A stretch of 64,000 bases of DNA, from assembly GCA_038144425.1 (NCBI GenBank), contig JAYQNS010000002.1:434001-498000 (forward strand). Direction: 5' to 3'. The notes below the pieces were generated by a model. That model searched no databases, was not told where the DNA came from, and was given only the letters and a program-made list of their open reading frames with translations. Made by a program: the position numbers and the translations under genes. This document shows, in pieces, positions 46,437 through 54,700 of this stretch; the stretch's first letter is position 1; each line of letters opens with the position of its first letter. This stretch comes from Salivita marina (GTDB taxonomy: Bacteria > Pseudomonadota > Gammaproteobacteria > Pseudomonadales > Azotimanducaceae).

Positions 46437-48278
46437 CTAGGTCATATCTTCAAAGGGATTGGCCATGGCGAGGCTCACGGGATTAGCGAAACCCGGAATA
46501 GTGATGGCGTCGTCACTGAGCGTGAGGTCGAGCCCATCGACCACCCCTTCCCCAAACCGGTAAATGGGGGCCTGAAGCGCTTCCCCCATGGCGGCATCGT
46601 AATGGCAGCTCGCCTCGTTGACGCTTTCGTTTTTCTGCTCCCAGCCCGTCATGGCTTGGGCACCGTGGCGCGCTTCGAGCATGCGTCGCGTTTGCTCTGG
46701 GGATAGCACGAGCCCGGTCGCGTTATTGCCCCCGAAGCCCTTGGAGTTCAGTAGGACGGCGTCGAGGCTGCCCGGCTCCACCGCTTCATGGGTCAGGGGG
46801 AAATGGAGCCGGTCTGTGTGGACGTCCTCTGCCACCCGGTCAATGGTGGTGATGCCCGGAATGATGTGATCAACGAAGGTGCCCAGGGCGCTCGCTAGCT
46901 GATCCCCCGAGGCGGGGGCTAGGGAATGGCCTAGGTATGCCTTAATCGCCGCCACGGGCCAGCGCGCAATCCCGAAGGTTTTCGCGAGCTCGCTCATGAT
47001 GTGGCTTTCCGTTACCCGGTTCTGGGGTGTGCCCCTGCCATGGGCGTGGATATAGCTGCGATCGAGCCCTTGCTGCCCTAGCATGCTGCGGAGCAAGCCC
47101 AGGGCGCGACCCATTGTGAGGTAATTGCCAATGCCGGGGCCTGGAATGGATTTCTTGTAGCCGTCGGCGTAGATGAAGACCTCGGGGACGGCGCCGAGTA
47201 GGTTAGCGCCAAGCTCTACGGCTAAGGCGTCGTCAACGAGGATGGAAAATACCGCCGATTCAGACAGGGTGAAGCCGCAGTTTTCTCCGAAAGGGCGGCA
47301 CGCCCGGCGATGATCTGGGGTGTTCGCCCCGTCAAGTCGCATGAGCGCTTCGTCTTCCGCCAGGGCCCCCATGGTGCGGTAGCCCTCTATGATCTCCGGG
47401 AGGATGGGGGCTTCCGCGCCGCCCACGAGCACCACTCGCCGGCGGCCGGAGCGGATGTCGTCTACGCCTTGGCGGAGGTTGTACAGATAGGTGGCGCAGG
47501 CGCCGATGTTGGCGCCGGTGCTACCGGCGCTGCCGAGCACGTAGGCATTGACGAAGTCGGCGGGCATTTGGGGAAGCCCTAGGGGGACCTGCTTGGAGCT
47601 CACCCGCTTGCCCATGAGGGCTGCCTGCATCAAGCCGCCATTGCCGTTTTGGTCAAGCTGGGTCATGGCCGAGCTGGCATAAACGGCAATTTCGTCCGGA
47701 GCTACGGCCTGGCGAAGCGTTTCCCAGCTGAGCCCAGCGCTGCCTAGGGCGTCGGAAGCCGCAAAAATGGTCATGGCGAGGCCCCGGGGATGGCTCCGGG
47801 AGGCGTAGAGCTTCTCGGGGTCAAAGCCCGTGGGGAGCTGGCCAGCAACCTGCACTCGGGATTGCCGAGTTTCGGGAATAAATGCTGCAAGCCCTTCGCT
47901 GCACTGGACCTCGACCGTATCGTCGTCCACGGCGCGGATCGCCCAGCCCGCAGGCACCGTGTCTGGCAGCTGGCGCTTGCGCAGGCGGAAGGTAAGGGGT
48001 GCGTCGCTGGCCCCGGTGAGATTCACTGCGCGGTGCTGGGGGATGGCGTCGACATTCATGTGCCGGCTTTCGATGCGACGGACCAAGGTGTGGTTCCGGA
48101 GGTAGGCTTGGTGCTCCGGGGTAGCGGGTTCGCCCATGAGGGTGGCGAGGGCTTTCCAGGTTTGAGCGGCTTTTTCCTGTGGGAGCGCATCGATCACCAT
48201 GCGCCGGTAAGCGTGATGGCCGGAGATTCGGCCCGCGGGGTTTACCCCGCCCGCGGCAATAAGTACCGGTAGTCGCAA
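46437..48278 (-). CDS. fabY: Large beta-ketoacyl-ACP synthase, FabY-like
   Basis: A 613-residue condensing enzyme. The thiolase-fold catalytic triad is visible: Cys in STGANIGACATYLYNL (near residue 262), His in YIHAHGRGTPQNRVTES (near 414) and His in KAYLGHSLAPASGDQ (near 454). About 200 extra N-terminal residues precede the core, so it is much longer than FabB/FabF (about 410). Size and context fit FabY of Pseudomonas aeruginosa, which starts fatty acid synthesis from acetyl-CoA and malonyl-ACP in place of FabH. It starts at TTG 48278 with GAGGAGAGG upstream. The assignment to FabY is by memory of family length and features, not alignment. Confidence 0.7.
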   Translation of the reverse strand: MRLPVLIAAGGVNPAGRISGHHAYRRMVIDALPQEKAAQTWKALATLMGEPATPEHQAYLRNHTLVRRIESRHMNVDAIPQHRAVNLTGASDAPLTFRLRKRQLPDTVPAGWAIRAVDDDTVEVQCSEGLAAFIPETRQSRVQVAGQLPTGFDPEKLYASRSHPRGLAMTIFAASDALGSAGLSWETLRQAVAPDEIAVYASSAMTQLDQNGNGGLMQAALMGKRVSSKQVPLGLPQMPADFVNAYVLGSAGSTGANIGACATYLYNLRQGVDDIRSGRRRVVLVGGAEAPILPEIIEGYRTMGALAEDEALMRLDGANTPDHRRACRPFGENCGFTLSESAVFSILVDDALAVELGANLLGAVPEVFIYADGYKKSIPGPGIGNYLTMGRALGLLRSMLGQQGLDRSYIHAHGRGTPQNRVTESHIMSELAKTFGIARWPVAAIKAYLGHSLAPASGDQLASALGTFVDHIIPGITTIDRVAEDVHTDRLHFPLTHEAVEPGSLDAVLLNSKGFGGNNATGLVLSPEQTRRMLEARHGAQAMTGWEQKNESVNEASCHYDAAMGEALQAPIYRFGEGVVDGLDLTLSDDAITIPGFANPVSLAMANPFEDMT

Positions 48279-48381
48279 GGTCGCCTCTCCTCAACCCGGA
48301 TAGCTAGCACGAGAGTTTAGCTTCGGCGCAGACGGAGGCGCCAGCGCTGAAGACCCTTTTCGGTGCAGTTGAAAATTGGGT

Positions 48382-49563
48382 CTAGAGCAGTTCCACGGCC
48401 AGCGCCGTGGCTTCCCCGCCGCCAATGCAAAGCGATGCTATACCCCGCGTGCCTCCGGTGCGGCGAAGGGCATGGAGCAGGGTGACCACGATGCGTGCTC
48501 CAGAGGCCCCGATGGGGTGGCCTAGGGCGCAGGCGCCACCGTGAATGTTGACCTTCGCTTCGTCGAGACCCAGCCCATCAATGGCCAGCATGGCCACCAT
48601 GGCGAAGGCCTCGTTGATTTCAAAGAGATCCACGCTGGCGAGATCCCAGCCCGCGCGCTCAGCTACGCTTTTAATGGCGCCGAGGGGTGCGGTGGTAAAG
48701 GTTTCCGGCGTCTGGGCGTGGCTTGCGTGGGCCACGATGCGCGCTAGAGGGGTGACGCCGGCGGCTTCCGCTTCCCCCGCGGTCGTGAGCACCAGCGCCG
48801 CCGCGCCGTCAGAAATTGAGCTCGAGTTGGCCGCGGTAATGGTGCCGTCGGCCTTGAAGGCGGGCTTCAAGGTGGGGATCTTTTCCGGCTTGCCGCGCAG
48901 GGGCTGCTCGTCTTCCGTAATCGTCACCGGACCGCCGCGGGTGTCGAAGGTGAGGGGGACGATCTCTGCGTCAAAGGCGCCGCTGCCCTGGGCCGCCCGG
49001 GCCCGCTCAAGGGACTGAATCGCGTAGCGATCCATGGCGTCCCGGGTGAGCTGATGCGCATTCGCCGTTTCCTGAGCGAAGCTGCCCATGGCACGGCCCG
49101 TGTAGGCGTCTTCGAGCCCATCTAGGAACATCGTGTCGTAGACCTTATCGTGGCCCATGCGCAGGCCGCCGCGGGCCTGCGGCAGCAGATAGGGCGCACC
49201 GGTCATGCTTTCCATGCCACCGGCGACCACCCAGCTTTGACTTCCGGCCTTGAGGCTATCGTGGGCCACCATGAGGGTTTTCATGCCGCTGCCGCACACC
49301 TTATTGAGGGTGACGGCGCCGCAGTGCTCGCCGAGCCCAGCGCCCCGGCCTACCTGCCTTGCCGGTGCCTGCTTGAGGCCCGCGGGGAGCACGCAGCCCA
49401 TGAGGATTTCGCTGATGGCCTCTGGCGCCACCCCCGCATCGGCCACCGCCCCCTTTACCGCGCTGACCCCAAGGGCCACGGCGCTCTGGCTGGAAAGGCT
49501 GCCCTGGAAGGCGCCCATGGGCGTGCGGCGGGCGCCAGCAATCACAACCTCGTTGGCATTCAT
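48382..49563 (-). CDS. Acetyl-CoA C-acyltransferase (thiolase)
   Basis: A 393-residue biosynthetic-type thiolase. The acyl-carrying Cys is in LNKVCGSGMKTLM (near residue 88), the conserved His in GHPIGASGARIVV (near 350), and the second active Cys in SLCIGGGEATAL (near 380). It condenses two acetyl-CoA or cleaves 3-ketoacyl-CoA. It lies 103 bases upstream of the FabY-like gene on the same strand. The gap holds GGAGGCGCCAGCG-type GC-rich sequence and no terminator. Degradative or synthetic use cannot be decided. Confidence 0.93.
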   Translation of the reverse strand: MNANEVVIAGARRTPMGAFQGSLSSQSAVALGVSAVKGAVADAGVAPEAISEILMGCVLPAGLKQAPARQVGRGAGLGEHCGAVTLNKVCGSGMKTLMVAHDSLKAGSQSWVVAGGMESMTGAPYLLPQARGGLRMGHDKVYDTMFLDGLEDAYTGRAMGSFAQETANAHQLTRDAMDRYAIQSLERARAAQGSGAFDAEIVPLTFDTRGGPVTITEDEQPLRGKPEKIPTLKPAFKADGTITAANSSSISDGAAALVLTTAGEAEAAGVTPLARIVAHASHAQTPETFTTAPLGAIKSVAERAGWDLASVDLFEINEAFAMVAMLAIDGLGLDEAKVNIHGGACALGHPIGASGARIVVTLLHALRRTGGTRGIASLCIGGGEATALAVELL

Positions 49564-49714
49564 GGTGTTCCCCTCAAGCTCAAGCGAAAGAAGGCGAGTT
49601 TAGCAGCCTCGGACACCCCCTGGCGCGGATCGTGGACAAAGGCCCCGGCCCCGGCGACACTTCCTGCAGACGGGGTACACCGTCCTTTTTTCCTGTGCAC
49701 CGAAGGAGAGCAGC

Positions 49715-50197
49715 ATGTCCGAAGCAGCAGCGAAGGCCCTGAGCCTATTCCAAGGGGTCGTGGGTAAGCCCGATGCCCCGAGCGAGTGGCTCGAAGTGGA
49801 TCAGGACCGCATCAATCTTTTCGCCGACGCCACCCTGGACCATCAGTTCATCCACATCGATCCGGTGAAGAGCGCGGAGCTGTCTCCCTACAAGGTGACC
49901 ATCGCCCATGGCTTCCTGACCCTGTCCCTCCTGCCCTTCCTCACCGCCAAGATTCCGGCGCAGGTGCCCGCGGCTTACGAAGGGACTGTTATGGGGGTGA
50001 ACTACGGCCTGGATAAGGTTCGTTTCCCGAATCCCGTGAAGGTGAACGCAAAGGTGCGCGCCCATCGGGAGCTTATGGAAGTCACGCAGGTGGCGCCGAA
50101 TACGCTGCAGTTGAAGAACAAGATCACCATCGAGATCGATGGGGAGAGCAAGCCCGGCTGCGTAGCCGAGTTCCTGACCCGGGTGATCTACGCCTAG
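49715..50197 (+). CDS. MaoC-like dehydratase (hot-dog fold)
   Basis: A 160-residue hydratase-2-like protein. The catalytic motif is DATLDHQFIHIDPVKSAE (near residues 38-55), with Asp and His of the (R)-hydratase pair, followed by IAHGFLTLSLLPFL. Such proteins hydrate enoyl-CoA to (R)-3-hydroxyacyl-CoA. It is divergent from the thiolase gene across 151 bases, which hints at a shared acyl-CoA role. It starts at ATG 49715 with AAGGAGAG upstream and converges on moaB with a 3-base gap. Confidence 0.9.
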   Translation: MSEAAAKALSLFQGVVGKPDAPSEWLEVDQDRINLFADATLDHQFIHIDPVKSAELSPYKVTIAHGFLTLSLLPFLTAKIPAQVPAAYEGTVMGVNYGLDKVRFPNPVKVNAKVRAHRELMEVTQVAPNTLQLKNKITIEIDGESKPGCVAEFLTRVIYA

Positions 50198-50200
50198 GCG

Positions 50201-50716
50201 TTATTGCTCTAAAAAGCGCGGTATGAGCTCTGCGAAGTTGCAGGGTTTATGCCGCGCATCGAGTTGAGCTTTCAAGATACCTTCCCAGCCGGTCCTACAG
50301 GCCCCCTGCGAGCCCGGCAGGCAGAAAATCATCGTTCCGTTCGCAATACCTGCCACGGCGCGGGATTGGATCGTAGACGGCCCGATCTCATCAAAGGACT
50401 TCATCCGAAACAGTTCCCCAAAGCCCTCGATCTGCTTATCGAAGAGCGGGGTAAGCGCCTCCGGCGTGCTGTCCCGCCCCGTAAAGCCCGTGCCCCCGGT
50501 GGTGAGCACCACATCAACCTCCGGGTCGGCAATCCAGGCGGACACCTGGGCGCGCATGGCGTAGCGGTCGTCGGGGCAGAGGCTTCGCGCGGCCAGCGCA
50601 TGCCCCGCCTCCAAGAGGGCACCCTCGAGGTAGGCGCCGGAGCGGTCCTCGCTGATCGTTCGGGTGTCGGAGAGCGTTAACACTGCCACGCGGAGGGGCA
50701 AGAATTCCGTTGCCAT
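50201..50716 (-). CDS. moaB: Molybdenum cofactor biosynthesis protein B
   Basis: A 171-residue MoaB/Mog family protein. The key block VLTTGGTGFTGRDSTPEAL (near residues 71-89) binds molybdopterin, and IFCLPGSQGACRTGWEGIL near 130 is the second signature. It is thought to adenylylate molybdopterin in some organisms and is inactive in others. No other mo genes are adjacent. I place the start at ATG 50716 with AGGAACGG upstream; a longer frame to 50806 runs into the opposite promoter region of the aldolase gene. Confidence 0.92.
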   Translation of the reverse strand: MATEFLPLRVAVLTLSDTRTISEDRSGAYLEGALLEAGHALAARSLCPDDRYAMRAQVSAWIADPEVDVVLTTGGTGFTGRDSTPEALTPLFDKQIEGFGELFRMKSFDEIGPSTIQSRAVAGIANGTMIFCLPGSQGACRTGWEGILKAQLDARHKPCNFAELIPRFLEQ

Positions 50717-50804
50717 GGTGCCGTTCCTTTGGGTTTGCATCGCTTGCGGGACCGTCGCATGCTCCGGTCCTAGACCAAAAGAGTATAGCCCTTGGGGAGG
50801 CATC

Positions 50805-51611
50805 ATGAGCGCAGCACAGGATCAAGCAGCAACAGCAGACACCAGTGGCGTATTGGGCGGCTCCCGGTTGACCCAGCCGACCTTTTCCTCGCCAGCGGAA
50901 GAGCGTGCCCATCTGAAGGTGCGCCTCTCGGCGGCATTTCGCCTTTTTGCCTTTTACGGTTTCGATGAGGGGGCCGCAGGGCACATCACGGCCCGGGATC
51001 CGGAGCGCCCGGATCATTTCTGGGTGAACCCCTTTGGCCGCCACTTCGCCTGCCTTACCCCGAAGGATCTCCTTCTGGTAAATCACGGGGGCGAGGTGGT
51101 CGAAGGGGAAGGGTTGGTAAATCAGGCGGCCTTTGCCATCCATTCTCGGCTCCACGCCGCCCGCCCGGACGTGTTGGCGGCGGCCCATTCCCATTCCATC
51201 TACGGTAAGGCGCTGGCGGCTATCGACACGCCGCTTCTTCCCTTCTGTCAGGACGCCTGCGCCTTCTTCGAGGATCACGTGATTCACGAGGCCTACAGTG
51301 GTGTAGTCCTCGATACGAAGGAAGGCGACGGCATTGCCGAGTCCTTGGGGTCGAAGAAGGCTGCCATTCTTAAGAACCATGGCCTCCTGACCGTCGGCTC
51401 CACGGTGGACGCCGCCGCCTGGTGGTACATCGCTATGGAGCGCTGCGCCCAGGCCCAGCTGGCGGCCATGGCCGCCGGAGAGGTCGTGAGCCTGCCTCCG
51501 GAGGTCGCGCGGCACACCCGGGGCCAGGTGGGTTCGGAGACTGCCGGCTGGTTCAGCTTCCAGCCCCTCTTTGAGATGATTTCGGCTCGGGAGCCTGAGC
51601 TCCTCGGCTAG
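50805..51611 (+). CDS. Class II aldolase/adducin family protein
   Basis: A 268-residue protein of the fuculose-aldolase/adducin fold. Conserved pieces are GFDEGAAGHITARDP near residue 56, VNPFGRHFACLTPKDLLLV, AHSHSIYGKA near 128 with two zinc-binding His, and AILKNHGLLTVGST near 185 with the third. The Glu position of true aldolases near the first block reads GAAGHIT, as in the large group of decarboxylase-like or uncharacterised members. It starts at ATG 50805 with GGGGAGG upstream. It precedes the fused carboxylase gene by 159 bases on the same strand. Confidence 0.87.
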   Translation: MSAAQDQAATADTSGVLGGSRLTQPTFSSPAEERAHLKVRLSAAFRLFAFYGFDEGAAGHITARDPERPDHFWVNPFGRHFACLTPKDLLLVNHGGEVVEGEGLVNQAAFAIHSRLHAARPDVLAAAHSHSIYGKALAAIDTPLLPFCQDACAFFEDHVIHEAYSGVVLDTKEGDGIAESLGSKKAAILKNHGLLTVGSTVDAAAWWYIAMERCAQAQLAAMAAGEVVSLPPEVARHTRGQVGSETAGWFSFQPLFEMISAREPELLG

Positions 51612-51770
51612 CTTCACCCGAAGAGGCTGGATTCGGTTTGCCTGCCCTCCAGGACCCCTTTAACATTCGCGGGTTTTGGGTGGCCCGCAGGGCGGAGAGC
51701 CCATTGGATTAACGTGCAAACCGGGCAAGCAAAACAACGCGTCCCGCTCGGGGCAAGGGGATAGCCAGCT

Positions 51771-54700
51771 ATGGCGCAGTCGGAAGATCGTGTGGACCAG
51801 CTGTTCTTGACCGCAGAAAAACTGGCGAAGGACTTCTCCCTTGCCAGTGAGAAGGACAAGGCGCAGGTGCAGGATCACGTGAAGGGCCTGCTGGCGGAAG
51901 ACGTTGTGCGACGTCAGTGCGAGGCCATAAGCGAACTCGACATTGACAGCTATATCGAGCGTTGTGTCGCCCCAGCGGAGGCGCCGGGGCGGATGAGCGC
52001 CAAGAGCCTCATTCCTCGCCTTGGCTCCCGGGTCACGCTGGTGGAAGAGGATGGCCCCTTCTACAGCGCCGTGGTCACCATGGCTTTCCCCCAGGGTACG
52101 CGGGAAGTGGGCTTTATTGCCCAGGACCGGAGTGTTGCGAATGGGGTTTGGATGCCGCGCCATCACCTGGCCGCGGCGCGGCGCCTCGAAATGTGGTCGA
52201 AGCGCAACATGCCCGTGGTGAGCTTTATGGATACCCCGGGGGCGGACGCGGGGGCGGAGGCTAACGCGGAAAATCAGGCCCACTCCATTTCTCGCCTCAT
52301 TGCCGAGATGTGCAACGTCGACGTGCCGACGGTGGGGATCATTCTGGGTATCGGCTATTCCGGCGGAGCCATTCCCCTAGCAGCCTCCAATCTCATCTTG
52401 GCCGTCCGCGATGCCGTCTTTAACACCATTCAGCCGAAGGGCCTGGCGAACATTGCTCGGAAGTACAATCTCTCCTGGCAGGAGTGCGCGAAGCTCGTGG
52501 GGGTGTCTTCCTACGATCTTTACGCCCAGGGCAATATTGACGGCATCATTGATTACGTTCCCGGGGAAGACGACGCGCAGCTGGAGAAGCTCCGAGCGTC
52601 CATTGTTACCGGCGTCGAATTCATTGAGAACAAGACCCGGGCCTTCGTTGCGGAAAATCCCTACATCATCGATCACTATCGGCGAAACCTTGATCGGTAC
52701 CTAAACCCCTCGGCGCGCCTGCACGCCAACGAATCTACGGCGGCCCTGTCCCTCGCGACGGCCCCAACGGAATTCAGCAACGTCTTTGGGGTGGCCTATC
52801 GCTACCTGCGCTACCTTGGCGTTCGTAAGCGCATCCGTTCCACGACCACCAAGCAATATGGCCGCCTCGCGGAGGCCGAGGTGCCCAAGGGGGAGCTGGC
52901 TCAGCGCTCAGACCGGGAGCGGCGCCGGGCGTTCCTCTCCTGGTTCCAGGATCCGGAGAAGCTGGTCTACGACGATGGCTTGGCGCGGGCTTGGAAGAAC
53001 TATCAGGAAAAGAAGCAGGCGGTGCACGATGAGCGTGGTCGCCTTGCCCAGCTGATCTTCGGGGAGCCGAAGAAGAACTACGAGGACGCCCGGGCGGCGC
53101 TTCTTAGCACGGTCCTCGCATATCTTTACAACCGTTGGAAGAACGAGGCGCGGGGCAATCTAGAAGCGCTTATGGCTCAGCTTGCCGATCCCGCCGCCAC
53201 GCGCCAGCTTCTCCGGGTGGCCGATCTTCCTCGGGCGCGGGACCTTTTGGTTAGCCTGCGCAGCGATGATGGTGAGGTGGCGCGCTACCTGCGGGAGCAC
53301 TTCTCCTTTGATGCCCGCAAGCTGCTTTCCAAGCGGGGCCTCGCCGATAAGTCCGACGGCTACCTTCAGAGCGCCCTTGCGGCGGAACTGAACGTCTTTC
53401 TTCAGGGCGTGAACCCCTTTGCGGACGACGCGCTGCCCCTGTCCGTGCTGCCGGAGGCGTTGCGGGATGAAAGCCTAAGAACCGCAGCGCCTGGGTCAGC
53501 GCCGCTTCTTGCGGCTCTCCGGGGTATGCTGGCCGCGGCCTTTGAAGGCTCCCTTCAGGCCCGGGGCCCAGCGGGGGTGCCCGTGGGTATCTCTGATCTC
53601 ACCCTTCTAGACGTGCTTCTGACCGAAGAGCTCCGGGAGGACTTCATTGCCGAGGGTAAGAACCTCCTGCTTTTCGACGCCCTGTACGACGCGGTGCTTC
53701 AAAACCTCGATCTTGTTGCGGAAGAGGCCAATGAAAAGCGCGCGCTGTCCTACGATTCCATGGCCGCGCTGATGGATCGGGCGCTCAAGGGCGCTGCGGC
53801 GCAGCTTCGGATGGGCGACAGCGCAGGACTCGCGGATGTTCACTTTGCCTGGCTGGAAAAGATGGAGCAGCACGGGCGTCGTGGCGCTTTTCTACGCACT
53901 GTGGAAGAGTGGAAGAAGGCTAGCTTCCCCCATCTGTCGGACACCCTCTTAGTCGTCGTGACCTTCCTCTTCGATCGCCTGATTCCCGTTTATGGGGCCA
54001 GCGTGAAGGATGGTCGGCGCTACGACGGTCGCATTGCGCCGCAGAATATCGGGCGCCGGAAGGATTTCTGGTATCGCCTCACCCTGGCCTATCGGGACCT
54101 TCTCATCCAGGAGGTGCTGAGCCAAGACAAGCGGAAAAAGAATACGACGCCGGAGGCCTTCGTCGACCGCTATTTCCATAGCTTTACGCCGCTGCACAAC
54201 GACCGGCTGTCTTCTGATCCAGTGCGTTTCCCTGGCTTTCGTGTCTCAATCGAGCAGGCGCTGGAAGGCGAGCAGATTCCCTGTGGCATCGTAACCGGGC
54301 TCGGGGAATTCAAAGGTGAGGGCGGCCCCCTTCGCTGCGGGGTCGTGATTTCCAATGTTGCTTTCCAGGCAGGCTCCTTCGATATGGCCAGCGCCGAGAA
54401 GTTCTGCGAGTTGCTGGTGACCTGCGCGGAGCAGCGCCTGCCTGTGCTCTGCTTTATTTCCTCCGGGGGCATGCAGACCAAGGAGGGGGCCGGCGCGCTG
54501 TTCTCGATGGCTGCGGTGAACGATCGAATTACGCGCTTCGTCCGAGACATCGACCTGCCCGTGGTGGTCTTCGGCTTCGGCGACTGCACCGGCGGGGCGC
54601 AGGCGAGCTTCGTGACCCATCCCTTGGTGCAAACCTACTACTTCTCCGGCACGAACATGCCCTTCGCCGGGCAGATTGTGGTGCCCTCGAATCTACCGAG

